Part shown: piece after piece, positions 43,524 to 52,448 of the stretch
How the letters are laid out: each line of letters begins with the position of its first letter
Position numbering within the stretch: the stretch's first letter is position 1
Origin: Symplocastrum torsivum CPER-KK1
GTDB lineage: Bacteria; Cyanobacteriota; Cyanobacteriia; Cyanobacteriales; Coleofasciculaceae
DNA: 64,000 nucleotides
NCBI GenBank assembly: GCA_019358875.1
Contig: JAHHIF010000017.1
Coordinates: forward strand, 1-64,000
Direction of reading: 5' to 3'
Translations under genes and position numbers: made by a program
The notes under the pieces: generated by a model
Told to the model about the DNA's origin: nothing
Database searches by the model: none
The model's input: only the letters and a program-made list of their open reading frames with translations

Positions 43524-44765
43524 CTAGAGTGAATCAAGTACAGTCTTTTGGGATAAAACATGATGTACTAGGGAGGTAGCTGCTGCTGCCGCCAAGGGCT
43601 GCTCCTTTTTATGCTTTTTCCCGTCTCCCCAGTCACAGATAGACTTGACTAAGATCCAAGGTGTGCCTACACGCCCAGATGCTGCACAAAGTCCCGCTCC
43701 TTCCATCTCACCTCCAATTGCTTGTGGAAACTCCTGAAAGAGTTTTGCTTTAAAGTCTGGATCATCGACTAATTTTTCCCCTGATAAAATAGGTCCAACT
43801 CTAATACTGCAATATGTTCCGTTTGGGCGAGTGAATTCCCAGTTATGCACATTTTCAAATCGATTCAGTAAAGTTGTATTGCTGGGCGGAATAGGGTCGC
43901 GATAGATAATTTTTTCTCCAATACGTTGCTTCTCGTAAGGGATAATCTGTGATGCAACAAGTACATCTGCGAGCTTCTGCTTTGTTGGGTTTCTACCAAA
44001 GGCAATACCGACCATGATAATTGCTTTAGGATTCCACAAACGCTGAGCTTGTTCTGTTGCTAGAGTGGCAGCCCCCTCTCCACCAGCCCCCATACGGCAT
44101 TTAGTCACAACTGTTTTATATTCCCCAAATTTTCCCAGGTAGTATGTCTCTGGTCCAACAAATGCTAGTAAGATGTTTTTTCTTCTAGGAAAAGGTTTTA
44201 GTAGGCGCATTACCGCTTTTATTTCAACATCGGTTGCAGTAACAATGGCAATATCAACTTCATTTTTTAGTCGTTCGGTTTCTTCTTTTCCAATTTCCTT
44301 GGTTACTGGAAGGCTCGGTGCATACCAATCTTGCTCTTCAATTTGGTACTCCAATTCCTCATCAGGCTCCAACAAGTCAGTTTCAGCCCTCAAACTGAAT
44401 AACAGCTCATGAGTGTAGTCTTTTGCCATTTTTTCACCAAAAGGAGTAGAGCGTTTATTAATTGGAGTCAAACCAATTAACATTCTTGTTTCGATCTCTA
44501 ATCTTCTCCTCGAATTCTCGCGCTGTTCAGCGTAGTACCTGCAAGGCTGAGGTGTTTGCACAATATTAATCTCTTTAATATGGCTTGAGTTCCTAATTAC
44601 TAATCCTCCTACGTTGAATGCTCTATTTTGTATCCAAGGTTCAACAATTTGCTCCCGAATCTGTTGGATAGTGGCATCGTTGAGAAAAGCGTATTCATTG
44701 TTTTTAGCACCATTGAGCTGTATTCTACAGTGCCAGAATTTCCCAGGATACTCGACCCATTTCAT
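43524..44765 (-). CDS. Nucleoside-phosphorylase-superfamily protein with an extra N-terminal domain, candidate conflict-system effector
   Basis: 413 residues. The C-terminal domain (about 168-410) is MTA/SAH-nucleosidase/PNP-like: VDIAIVTATDVEIKAVMRLL, KCRMGAGGEGAATLATEQA, MVGIAFG, GGEMEGAG (351-358) and LVKSICDWGDG with catalytic Asp378. Together the motifs fit purine-nucleoside N-glycosidase or phosphorylase chemistry. The N-terminal 90 residues (KFWHCRIQLNG ... IVEPWIQNRAFNVGGLVIRN) look like the small beta-rich domain placed before TIR and other effectors in bacterial immunity proteins. This is not a housekeeping Pfs. Role inferred: NAD or nucleotide depletion. Accessory neighbourhood. 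Confidence 0.65.
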   Translation of the reverse strand: MKWVEYPGKFWHCRIQLNGAKNNEYAFLNDATIQQIREQIVEPWIQNRAFNVGGLVIRNSSHIKEINIVQTPQPCRYYAEQRENSRRRLEIETRMLIGLTPINKRSTPFGEKMAKDYTHELLFSLRAETDLLEPDEELEYQIEEQDWYAPSLPVTKEIGKEETERLKNEVDIAIVTATDVEIKAVMRLLKPFPRRKNILLAFVGPETYYLGKFGEYKTVVTKCRMGAGGEGAATLATEQAQRLWNPKAIIMVGIAFGRNPTKQKLADVLVASQIIPYEKQRIGEKIIYRDPIPPSNTTLLNRFENVHNWEFTRPNGTYCSIRVGPILSGEKLVDDPDFKAKLFQEFPQAIGGEMEGAGLCAASGRVGTPWILVKSICDWGDGKKHKKEQPLAAAAATSLVHHVLSQKTVLDSL

Positions 44766-44910
44766 ACCTGTTTTAGTAGCTAATGCGGCGTACTTTACGC
44801 TCTAAGGCTAACATATGCTACCGCAGACCTTCACGCCACACCGAAATTAGTATATTGACGTAACTCGGCTGGATGAAAAGCCAAAATGAGTTGAATTTGC
44901 AATCGGCTGA

Positions 44911-44937
44911 GAATTAGTAGAATTAGTAGAATTAGTA
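44911..44937. repeat. 9-bp tandem repeat, three copies
   Basis: GAATTAGTA three times in a row in the region upstream of the phosphorylase-domain gene. Possibly a slippage array. Confidence 0.8.
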
Positions 44938-44976
44938 GCCTTTGCAGTGAGTTCTTGGGAACGAGCGCCAAGCGCA

Positions 44977-45111
44977 TCAAAGAACCAAGAAGGCGATGTC
45001 AAAGTCGTTGATGATTAACTGACAGTCATGGTCAAACATTGATCGCCAAACCGTATTTCCTACCGCACCACCTGCCAACCACCAGTTAGGGAGATTGAGA
45101 AGAGCGATCAA
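44977..45111 (-). pseudogene. Remnant of an NTP_transf_6-type nucleotidyltransferase gene, copy 1
   Basis: The frame reads LIALLNLPNWWLAGGAVGNT, then VWRSMFDHDCQLIINDFDIA and FLVL, then TGA. It matches the core of the nucleotidyltransferase family PF06042 (LP.WW...GAVRNTVW ... LNDIDV), with the conserved RNT changed to GNT. The 5' part is collapsed: at 45112-45135 the sequence goes directly to the start-proximal DSAIR codons out of frame. A second remnant lies at 46087. Confidence 0.7.
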
Positions 45112-45262
45112 GCTGAGCGAATGGCACTATCCAGGTTTTATCTGTCCAATGCTGCCGTCGATTGTCTGTTCGCTGAAGCAAAAGCCTCCTCACTGGCACA
45201 ATAAACCTAATTCATAATGGCTATAAGCAGCCGAATCACTATGCCAATTGAGGTTAACACTC

Positions 45263-45556
45263 GTGTCAGTCAGTTCCCAAGAGATTGAAGTCAAGTTCAC
45301 GATCGCGATTCCTGAAATCGATGAGGCTCAAAGGTTAGAAGCGGAGCGCAAAGCACGGGAAGCCTTTATCATGGAATTGCTCAGACAGGGAAACATCAGT
45401 GCTGGACGAGCAGCAGAACTATTAAGCATCGATCGCTGGCAGTTGTCCGATCTCATGGGACTTTATCGAATCTCACCCTTCGCACCCCAAACTTCGGAAG
45501 AACTAGAACGCGAAGTTGCTGAAACTGCCCGTCTGTTGGAGCAATCTTCGCAGTGA
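45263..45556 (+). CDS. UPF0175-family antitoxin
   Basis: 97 residues from GTG 45263 (a TTG at 45248 would add five). The features REAFIMELLRQGNISAGRAA and ELLSIDRWQLSDLMGLYRI (HTH-like) are typical of UPF0175 proteins, the antitoxins paired with DUF3368 PIN toxins. Its TGA overlaps the toxin GTG by 4 bp. Confidence 0.8.
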   Translation: MSVSSQEIEVKFTIAIPEIDEAQRLEAERKAREAFIMELLRQGNISAGRAAELLSIDRWQLSDLMGLYRISPFAPQTSEELEREVAETARLLEQSSQ

Positions 45557-46035
45557 TAATCGTCTCAGACACAACACCCTTGAGCGAACTGGCAAAAGTG
45601 GGACAGGTGGCTCTTTTACAGGGTGTCTTTGGGCAAGTTATTATTCCCAAAGAAGTTCATGATGAGTTGACCAAAGGCAACCATCCAGCCATAGTCGCCC
45701 TACAGGCAGTTGATTGGATTGAGGTGCGATCAGTCAGCGATTCCCAGAAAGTATCAACGCTTAGAAAACAGACTCAACTTGGCTTGGGTGAGTGTGGAGC
45801 TATTATCCTTGCTGAAGAGTTGGGTGCTGTTCGGCTACTGCTAGACGACCAGGAAGCACGCACAGAAGCACTATCTCGCAACTTACCTGTTATTGGTACG
45901 GTGGGTGTTCTGCTACTTGCCAAACGGCGAGGACTGATTCCTAGCGTCAGACAAATACTTGATGATCTGATTGCTCAGGGAACATACATTAGTCAAAAAC
46001 TATATCAAGATGTTCTAACTCAAGCGCAAGAGTAA
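45553..46035 (+). CDS. DUF3368 PIN-domain toxin
   Basis: 160 residues from GTG 45553. PIN-like motifs: IIVSDTTPLSELAKVGQVAL (Asp6), HDELTK, GLGECGAIILAEE (Glu) and LLLDDQEARTEA (Asp pair), then VIGTVGVLLLAKRRGLI. DUF3368 proteins are putative RNases of type II toxin-antitoxin modules. Translationally coupled to the antitoxin. Confidence 0.85.
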   Translation: MIIVSDTTPLSELAKVGQVALLQGVFGQVIIPKEVHDELTKGNHPAIVALQAVDWIEVRSVSDSQKVSTLRKQTQLGLGECGAIILAEELGAVRLLLDDQEARTEALSRNLPVIGTVGVLLLAKRRGLIPSVRQILDDLIAQGTYISQKLYQDVLTQAQE

Positions 46036-46086
46036 CATGAGTAGTTTAGCCGAAGTCACAAGGCTGCATGGTTCGATATAGCAACC

Positions 46087-46236
46087 TTAGTCTCTTACTT
46101 TGCGATCGCCAATCGTATTTCGCACCGCACCACCTGCCAACCACCAGTTGGGGAAATTGAGAAGAGCGATCGCAGGCAATACAGATCCAACAGGCGAATC
46201 AACCAAAATCGTCTGGAGGCGAGTGGCACTATCCAT
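46087..46236 (-). pseudogene. Remnant of an NTP_transf_6-type nucleotidyltransferase gene, copy 2
   Basis: ATG 46236 starts MDSATRLQTILVDSPVGSVL, then PAIALLNFPNWWLAGGAVRN, then TIGDRK and a stop at 46087-46089. It keeps the family start and the GAVRNT core but ends 49 residues in. It shares about 70 bp of near-identical sequence (46103-46170) with copy 1 (45043-45110). The two copies flank the toxin-antitoxin pair in the same orientation. Confidence 0.75.
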
Positions 46237-46311
46237 GTTTTGCTCCAGTTTTTCCAGTCATTGAGCCAGTTGTATTTTCAGTCGCGCAGCAAGCGATCGC
46301 CAACAGTTCAA

Positions 46312-46340
46312 ATCCCGGACTTCTTTAAGAAGTCCGGGAT
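46312..46340. terminator. Near-perfect palindrome downstream of the helicase gene
   Basis: ATCCCGGACTTCTT (46312-46325) and AAGAAGTCCGGGAT (46327-46340) pair over 14 bp around a single base. It lies 33 bp past the helicase stop on the minus strand. It could terminate the helicase transcript or be an interspersed cyanobacterial palindrome. Confidence 0.55.
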
Positions 46341-46372
46341 CTCGCCTTCACTAGGCGGCAATCGCCGAGGGA

Positions 46373-47662
46373 TTAAGCCGTGTGGAGGCGTTTGCGAGGG
46401 CGATTCCCTGCTTTTGTGGGCTTTTGGGTGCGGGTTGGTGCCGATGGTGTCTGGGGCTTTGCCCGGTTACTGCGACGTTGATTCGAGCGCTGAGGCTTCG
46501 GTTGCTCTGCCTGAGGTTGGGCAATTGATGTTGGCTCGTATCCTGGAATCACTTCTTTAGCAAGGGTTTGATTGAGCAACCGTTCGATGTCCTTCAGAAG
46601 TGGATATTCATCGCTACAGACCAGGGAAACAGCTCGTCCTTCGTTGCCAGCGCGACCTGTGCGACCAATGCGATGCACGTAATCTTCTGGTACGTTAGGA
46701 AGTTCAAAGTTGACGACGTGAGGAAGCTGATCGATATCTAGACCCCGTGATGCTACATCGGTTGCGACTAATACACGCACTTTCCCTTGCTTAAAGTCTT
46801 GCAGGGCACGGGTGCGGGCTGCCTGACTTTTGTTGCCATGAATTGCAGCAGTTTTCAGTCCATCTTTAGCAAGCTGCTCGGCGAGACGATTGGCACCATG
46901 TTTTGTGCGGGTGAAGACCAGCACCTGTTTCCAATTGTGGAACCCGATCATATAAGAAAGCAGTTCTCGCTTGCGATCGCGATCGACAGGATGAACCACC
47001 TGTTCTACCTGTTCTGCGGCAGTATTGCGGCGAGCCACTTCGATCTGGGTTGGAGACTTTAGCAAAGTGTTGGCAAGTTGCTGGATTTCTTTAGAGAAGG
47101 TGGCAGAAAACATCAGCGTTTGCCGAGATGGAGGTAGTTTCGCCAAAATTTTGCGGATGTCGTGGATGAAGCCCATGTCTAACATGCGATCGCATTCATC
47201 CAGCACCAGTATCTCTATCTGGGAGAGATCGACAGTCTTTTGCCCAAGGTGGTCGAGCAAGCGTCCGGGTGTGGCGACTAGAATATCAATCCCCCGACGC
47301 AGCATTTGAATTTGCGGTCCAATTCCGACACCGCCATAGACCACTGCCGAACGCAGGGACAGGTATTTGCCATAGGTTTTGACGCTATCGTTGACCTGAT
47401 CTGCTAGTTCGCGAGTGGGGGTGAGGATGAGGGCGCGAGGCGTGCGATGCACCTTGTTGGGGTTGGTGGTGCCCAAAAGTTGCAGTAGAGGCAGAGTAAA
47501 GCCAGCCGTCTTTCCCGTTCCCGTTTGGGCACTGGCAAAAACGTCTTGTCCTTGCAGGACGGCGGGAATTGCCTGCTGCTGAATGGGGGTTGGCTCAGTG
47601 TAGCCATGGTCAGCAACAGCACGAAGTAGGTCGGTCGAAAGACCGAGGTTACGAAATGTCAT
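46373..47662 (-). CDS. DEAD-box-family RNA helicase (RhlE-like) with a DECD box
   Basis: 429 residues. Q motif (GYTEPTPIQQQAI), motif I AQTGTGKT, Ia PTRELADQV, motif II DECD (in VLDECDRMLDMGF, where DEAD is usual), motif III SAT, IV-VI (VFTRTKHGANRLAEQL, ATDVASRGLDIDQL, HRIGRTGRAG) are all present. The C-terminal tail of about 60 residues is rich in Arg, Pro, Lys and Thr, suited to RNA binding. It unwinds or remodels RNA, often in cold or redox stress. The Ala-to-Cys change is the oddity. Confidence 0.92.
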   Translation of the reverse strand: MTFRNLGLSTDLLRAVADHGYTEPTPIQQQAIPAVLQGQDVFASAQTGTGKTAGFTLPLLQLLGTTNPNKVHRTPRALILTPTRELADQVNDSVKTYGKYLSLRSAVVYGGVGIGPQIQMLRRGIDILVATPGRLLDHLGQKTVDLSQIEILVLDECDRMLDMGFIHDIRKILAKLPPSRQTLMFSATFSKEIQQLANTLLKSPTQIEVARRNTAAEQVEQVVHPVDRDRKRELLSYMIGFHNWKQVLVFTRTKHGANRLAEQLAKDGLKTAAIHGNKSQAARTRALQDFKQGKVRVLVATDVASRGLDIDQLPHVVNFELPNVPEDYVHRIGRTGRAGNEGRAVSLVCSDEYPLLKDIERLLNQTLAKEVIPGYEPTSIAQPQAEQPKPQRSNQRRSNRAKPQTPSAPTRTQKPTKAGNRPRKRLHTA

Positions 47663-48105
47663 GGATGTAATTACTCCTAGTGGTGCCCCTATCCCAAATC
47701 AAGTGCCTGGGGCCAGTCTAAGAGCAGGAAATTTGTAATTCAGTTGGATAGCTTGAATGAGCTTTTTCCAATGCGCCAGCAACAGACCGGAATGTACTGG
47801 CTTTCGATTCATCTTAACAGAAATTATGGCTCTTCATCTAGAGAAGGTTGGCGATCGCCTAGCATTTGCCCATACATTCGCCCTTTCGCCCTCACCTTAG
47901 TCCTTGTAGGATACTGCTGGCGAATGGTGAGTTTGACCCTTCACCCAAACGAATTTACAGGGTTTACTAGGCAAGCTAAATAAGGTGATCGCCAGCCGAA
48001 AGCATTAATTTTTCGTTGAAGTGAGGGGTGTTACTCCTGATTCGCAAGCAATATCCTTGTAGGAAAGAGGTTAAAACTGTACCACGCACAAGTGAGAAAG
48101 AACCG
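47663..48105. other. Intergenic, no supported gene
   Basis: Upstream of the helicase and downstream of crtO. One 79-residue plus-strand frame (47744 on) has no protein-like pattern. A long helicase leader is possible, but no structure is clear. Confidence 0.5.
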
Positions 48106-49800
48106 CTATGTTCGATTAAAGGGTGATGTCAACAGAGATTTGAGAGCATTCCCTGCTTCTTTCACCTTCTGAGCAATTGGCTGCTCAGTATTTAGGAATA
48201 CACGCGCACAGTTACGCCCTGGCATTCCAGAAATTGAACCACCTGGATGAGTACCTGCACCTGTTAGGTATAAGTTATCAATCGGTGTTTTGTAATTCGC
48301 AATTTCCGGTAAAGGACGGAAGAAGACCATCTGATCGAGCGTCATGTCAATGTGGTAGTAGTTACCTTTATAGGCTCCCAACCGCTCTCCCAATTCGGCT
48401 GGACTTTCCACACGACGGGCAGTAATCGCATTTTTAACATTCGGTGCGTAATCTGCCAATTTATCAATCACGCGGTCAGCGACTTTGTTCTTCAACTCAT
48501 CGGTCCAACCTGTCCCCTTCAATCCTGTTCCTTCTGCCCCAGCAATTTGATAAGGCGCAAAGAACTCAATCCAGAGTGTATGCTTCCCGTCTGGAGCCAT
48601 TGATGGGTCTAGAACTGTTGGCACATCTAGATACATTGAAGGGTTAGAGTCAGGAATCTGCCCCATTGTTGCTAAAGAGTGTGATTCTTCAACATGAGCC
48701 ACAGAATCAGCAATCAGTACAGAACCAATCAGGTACTCATCTTTGTGGTCGAAGCCTTCAAAGCGCGGTATCTCTGATAATGCACAGTCAATCTTGAGGA
48801 TTGTTTCATTGTTGTTGACGATACGTCGCTCTACGCGATCGCGTAGATTGGGGTCTGCTGAATCCAGATCAGCTGGATCAACCATTTGGAGGAATAAGCG
48901 TCTGGCATCAATATTGGAAATTACGCCTTTGTTAGCGCGATACTCCTTCCCTCCAGCTACCCTCACCCCGACAGCACGACCATCATCTACTAAAACTTGC
49001 TCGACGTGTTGGTCTGTTAAGACAACACCACCTTTGCTCTTAACCAGCTTTAATAAGGCTTGAACAAGTGCGCCAGTGCCGCCACGAGGTCGCGCCATAC
49101 CAGGGTTGTGACGTAGCGCCATCATCATTGCTCCAATCGCAATGGTTTTTTGGGAAGGCGGTGCGCCTAATTCAGCGGCGAGTCTTGCTAGTGGGGCTTT
49201 GACAAACTCGGAATCAAACCACTCGTTCAGGATATCTTCTGGACTGGTTAGCATCGTGCGTATCAAGTCCAGTGCCTTATCAACGCCACCCATGAGTGAC
49301 AAAAGGTCTTGAATGTTTTTCAAGCCATAGTTGCCTGCGATATCGAAAATTGACTTGGGTGGGGCATTAAAGACAGGAGTAATACCTTTAATGACACGCT
49401 CCCAGTAATCACTAAATTCGGCGTATTTTTTGGCATCACGTTCGTTAAATCTTGCAATCTCAGCGCAAGTCTTTTCCACCGACTTGTGAGCAAAGAAATA
49501 AGTCCCATCTGGATGAGGGCAAAAAGTAACAGGGTCACAGAACAGGTACTCTAACCCGTACTTTTCCAGTTCGAGTTCCTCAACAACAGGTCCTAAGTGA
49601 ATAAATTCGTGGTCAATCGCACAGAGGTTGAACTTATAACCCGGTGCTTCCTCTGGCATGACTTCTTCGGTCGTTGCTGCCCCGCCAGGGACAGAACGCT
49701 TTTCGAGTAACAGGACACTATAACCTGCCTTCAGCAGGTAGGAAGCACAGACCAGACCATTATGACCCGCGCCAATAATAATGACATCGTAAGCTTGCAT
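48106..49800 (-). CDS. crtO: CrtO-type beta-carotene ketolase
   Basis: 564 residues. It has an N-terminal FAD dinucleotide fold (DVIIIGAGHNGLVCASYLLK) and a C-terminal carotenoid-desaturase-like motif (NLYLTGAGTHPGGSISGMPG). Long segments match what I remember of Synechocystis CrtO (CAIDHEFIHLGPV, LTSPEDILNEWFDSE, ISNIDARRLFLQ). CrtO is derived from phytoene-desaturase-like enzymes and adds a keto group to beta-carotene, giving echinenone (and canthaxanthin in some species), the orange-carotenoid-protein pigment. Confidence 0.92.
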   Translation of the reverse strand: MQAYDVIIIGAGHNGLVCASYLLKAGYSVLLLEKRSVPGGAATTEEVMPEEAPGYKFNLCAIDHEFIHLGPVVEELELEKYGLEYLFCDPVTFCPHPDGTYFFAHKSVEKTCAEIARFNERDAKKYAEFSDYWERVIKGITPVFNAPPKSIFDIAGNYGLKNIQDLLSLMGGVDKALDLIRTMLTSPEDILNEWFDSEFVKAPLARLAAELGAPPSQKTIAIGAMMMALRHNPGMARPRGGTGALVQALLKLVKSKGGVVLTDQHVEQVLVDDGRAVGVRVAGGKEYRANKGVISNIDARRLFLQMVDPADLDSADPNLRDRVERRIVNNNETILKIDCALSEIPRFEGFDHKDEYLIGSVLIADSVAHVEESHSLATMGQIPDSNPSMYLDVPTVLDPSMAPDGKHTLWIEFFAPYQIAGAEGTGLKGTGWTDELKNKVADRVIDKLADYAPNVKNAITARRVESPAELGERLGAYKGNYYHIDMTLDQMVFFRPLPEIANYKTPIDNLYLTGAGTHPGGSISGMPGRNCARVFLNTEQPIAQKVKEAGNALKSLLTSPFNRT

Positions 49801-50215
49801 GTATCTAATAAAGTTCTACTATCTACAACCTAGTAACTTCCTGCATTGTAAAGAAATGAAAACGGACATCTGGTCTATCAGGGGAAGGAGATTGTATTTA
49901 GGGAGACTAGGCGAGGGGTAGAAACACTGAGTCTTCACTAATGCTAGGGCTATGATGCGATCGCCATTTTTGGAGCCATGCCAAAAACAGCCAGCTTTGG
50001 CAAGCCTTTAAGTTAAATTTATAAAATTATCTCGATAAACATATTGATGTCAAAATCCTAAAATACACTCTGTATCCGCCATCCACCTATTTCATTACCT
50101 AAAAGCTAATATAAAATTGCTGTCAAATAAGCCCAATCAGTCTGGCTGAAACTAATTGCCACAGCTATACTGGCAAAGTCTAGACGTTCTGTGTAACTAG
50201 CAAGCCTATAGTAGT
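49801..50215. other. Intergenic, no gene seen
   Basis: Divergent region between crtO and the STAS gene; AT-rich with one GCGATCGCC site near 49957. No hairpin or promoter I can support. Confidence 0.5.
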
Positions 50216-50542
50216 ATGAATCCTGTTGTTGAAGTTGTTCGACCCTCTGGCATCTTAGACGGAACAAAAGCTGGTCAATTTCGTCAAGAGATTAGTAATC
50301 TTGTGGAATCTAATGTCGATATCGTATTGATTGATTTCCAAGATGTTACGTTCATGGATAGCTCAGGTTTAGGGGCGCTTGTCCTGGCACTGAAGACAGT
50401 TCGTGCTGCCGGAGGCAAGCTTTTTGTTTGCTCAGTCAATGAACAAATAAAAATGTTATTTGAATTGACGAGCATGGATCGTGTTTTTGAAATTTTTCCA
50501 ACGCGAGAAGACTTCGATAACACTGTTATTGCCAAAAGTTAA
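50216..50542 (+). CDS. STAS-domain anti-sigma-factor antagonist
   Basis: 108 residues, a single STAS domain. It has VVRPSGILDG at the start and VTFMDSSGLGALVLALKTVR with the phosphorylatable Ser (DSSGLG). Such SpoIIAA/RsbV-like proteins release a sigma factor or other target by binding an anti-sigma kinase when unphosphorylated. A matching phosphatase (50573) and kinase (51956) are adjacent. Confidence 0.88.
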   Translation: MNPVVEVVRPSGILDGTKAGQFRQEISNLVESNVDIVLIDFQDVTFMDSSGLGALVLALKTVRAAGGKLFVCSVNEQIKMLFELTSMDRVFEIFPTREDFDNTVIAKS

Positions 50543-50572
50543 GGCAAGATTCCTCTTGCCTAAGGAAGATAA

Positions 50573-51718
50573 TTAATCGAAGTTGATTTCTAGCAAGGAC
50601 AAATCATCATCAAAATAGTCTTTGGGATTCACAGATTTGAGGGAATGCAACACTTGTTCTAGATTAGAGCTACTTTTATTTCGACAGTCTACTAGTAGCT
50701 GAATAAATGGATCGAGTCCCCAGATGGTGCCATCCGCTTGATTAATCTCGTAAATCCCATCACTAAAAATATACAGGGTGCTAGATTTTGCGACTTCGCA
50801 GCATTGATCAACATAACTGGCATCCGGAAACATGCCAACGGGTAAACTCATCGTTCTCAAGCGTTGCACTTCCAGGGACGACGTTGTTGTTGGACTTCCA
50901 CTCAGCAATACAGCGGGTGGATGTCCAGCACTAGAATAGACGAGTTCACGCTTAACCCGGTTATATACCCCGTACCAGATGGTGAAGTACTTATCATTGC
51001 GCTGAGTCATCTGGAACGTTTCATTTAATCCCCTCAGCACATCGCTGGGTTGATAGTAATTAATCTTCGGAAGCGCTCGCGACCTCAGCAAATTCAACAC
51101 CGAAAGTGTTGGCAGCGCGGCCCTCAAACCATGTCCAGCCGCATCCAAGAGATAAATTGCTAAATGCTCTGGATCAAGCCAATAATAATCAAAACCATCA
51201 CCTCCTAGCTGCCGTGACGGAATGAAGCGCGCATCAATCGTCACTGGCGGTTCGGTCATTTCGTCGGGCAGAATTGAACGCACATATTCAGCCGCTTCAG
51301 CGAGTTCCGCCTCCAACAACTGTTTCTGGGCTTGCAACTCGTGGCTAGCTTCATGCAACCGCAAGTTTGCACGCACTCGTGCCTTCAACTCAGGCATTTC
51401 AATAGGCTTGCACAGAAAGTCGTCTGCGCCAGCATCCAACCCCTTCACCCGATCTTCAACTGAACCCAGAGAGGTCAGTAAAATAAATATCGTCGTTGAA
51501 AGTTCAGGCGTTGCTTTAACTTGGCGACAGACCTCCAGTCCGTTCATGCGTGGCATAATCCAATCGCAAATCACTAGCCCTGGACGTAACTGTCGTGCCT
51601 GTTCTAGACCTTCTTCACCGTCGCTGGCAACGGCAACCTCATAACCCTGGTTATGAAGTGTTCGTTTTAACAACATCTGAATAGCTGGGTCGTCATCAAT
51701 AATCAGAATTTGGTTCAT
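50573..51718 (-). CDS. Response regulator with PP2C/SpoIIE phosphatase output
   Basis: 381 residues. The receiver domain (1-120) has acidic DDD at 8-10, phospho-acceptor Asp52 in ICDWIMPRMNG and Lys in FLCKPI. A coiled linker (about 125-160) leads to the SpoIIE/RsbU phosphatase domain (QLGGDGFDYY, DAAGHGLRAALPTLSVL, YIFSDGIYE, DDDLSLLEI). Phosphorelay input would control dephosphorylation of the STAS protein. I start at ATG 51718 (MNQILIIDDD); the frame continues 15 codons upstream. It is convergent with the STAS gene. Confidence 0.88.
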   Translation of the reverse strand: MNQILIIDDDPAIQMLLKRTLHNQGYEVAVASDGEEGLEQARQLRPGLVICDWIMPRMNGLEVCRQVKATPELSTTIFILLTSLGSVEDRVKGLDAGADDFLCKPIEMPELKARVRANLRLHEASHELQAQKQLLEAELAEAAEYVRSILPDEMTEPPVTIDARFIPSRQLGGDGFDYYWLDPEHLAIYLLDAAGHGLRAALPTLSVLNLLRSRALPKINYYQPSDVLRGLNETFQMTQRNDKYFTIWYGVYNRVKRELVYSSAGHPPAVLLSGSPTTTSSLEVQRLRTMSLPVGMFPDASYVDQCCEVAKSSTLYIFSDGIYEINQADGTIWGLDPFIQLLVDCRNKSSSNLEQVLHSLKSVNPKDYFDDDLSLLEINFD

Positions 51719-51955
51719 GGTCGATGAGGTACTACAAGTCACTCTTGGAGATTGCAGATGCACTCTGGTTACAACGAGGGCGGTAACTGGATTCAGTTGC
51801 GTGTAGTTTAATGAATAGGAAGTGGTACAAGTCTCTAGGTTAAGGTATCAATCCTAGAACAGGGGTGAAATTCAGGCTAGACTGAGATGCTCTACAGTGT
51901 ATGGGTGCATTTATGACTAGGTTTTAGTGTTGTTGATGTAAAAGGCTTTGAACAG

Positions 51956-52384
51956 TTGAAGGACCTGAAGAAATCGAGAAAGCAAGTTCTCACAGACCTT
52001 ACAGCGTTAGACGAGGTTTTATCCTGGTTTAACCAACTCGAACAACCGTCTATTCCCAAAAAGGTTTGGTTACAGTGCCAACTCGCCTTGGCGGAAGGTT
52101 TTACCAACGCGGTTCGCCATGCCCATAAAAACCTCTCACCTGATGTTCCCATCGATCTCGAAGTCACTCTATTTCCTGAACATTTAGAGATATGCATCTG
52201 GGATCAAGGACAACCCTTTGATTTAGAACAGCATCTTCAGAAATTGGATCGACTTGTCGATGAGCAGGCGGGAGGCGGTCGCGGTATCGCCATTTTGCAG
52301 AAAATCGCCGACAAGATCAGTTATACCCGTACAAATAACAACCGCAATTGTCTGTTGATTGTGAAGCGCTATCAGGAGATTTGA
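51956..52384 (+). CDS. Anti-sigma regulatory kinase (RsbW/SpoIIAB-like)
   Basis: 142 residues, HATPase_c_2 type. The N box is ALAEGFTNAVRHAHKN, G1 is CIWDQGQPFD and G2 is GGGRGIAIL. It would phosphorylate the STAS antagonist and bind a sigma factor or other partner. The only start in frame after the upstream stop is TTG 51956, which is unusual. It is divergent from the REC-PP2C gene. Confidence 0.82.
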   Translation: MKDLKKSRKQVLTDLTALDEVLSWFNQLEQPSIPKKVWLQCQLALAEGFTNAVRHAHKNLSPDVPIDLEVTLFPEHLEICIWDQGQPFDLEQHLQKLDRLVDEQAGGGRGIAILQKIADKISYTRTNNNRNCLLIVKRYQEI

Positions 52385-52448
52385 TGGGAAAAGGGCGTTA
52401 AAACTTCAAATCTTTATGGTAGGTGTTTTAATTTTTAATTATTGCTTC

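Noticed and set aside
46240..46560. 106-residue plus-strand ORF
   Set aside because: It reads across the palindrome and the antisense of the helicase tail; no independent support.
47744..47983. 79-residue ORF upstream of the helicase
   Set aside because: No domain, no ribosome-binding site and poor amino-acid pattern.
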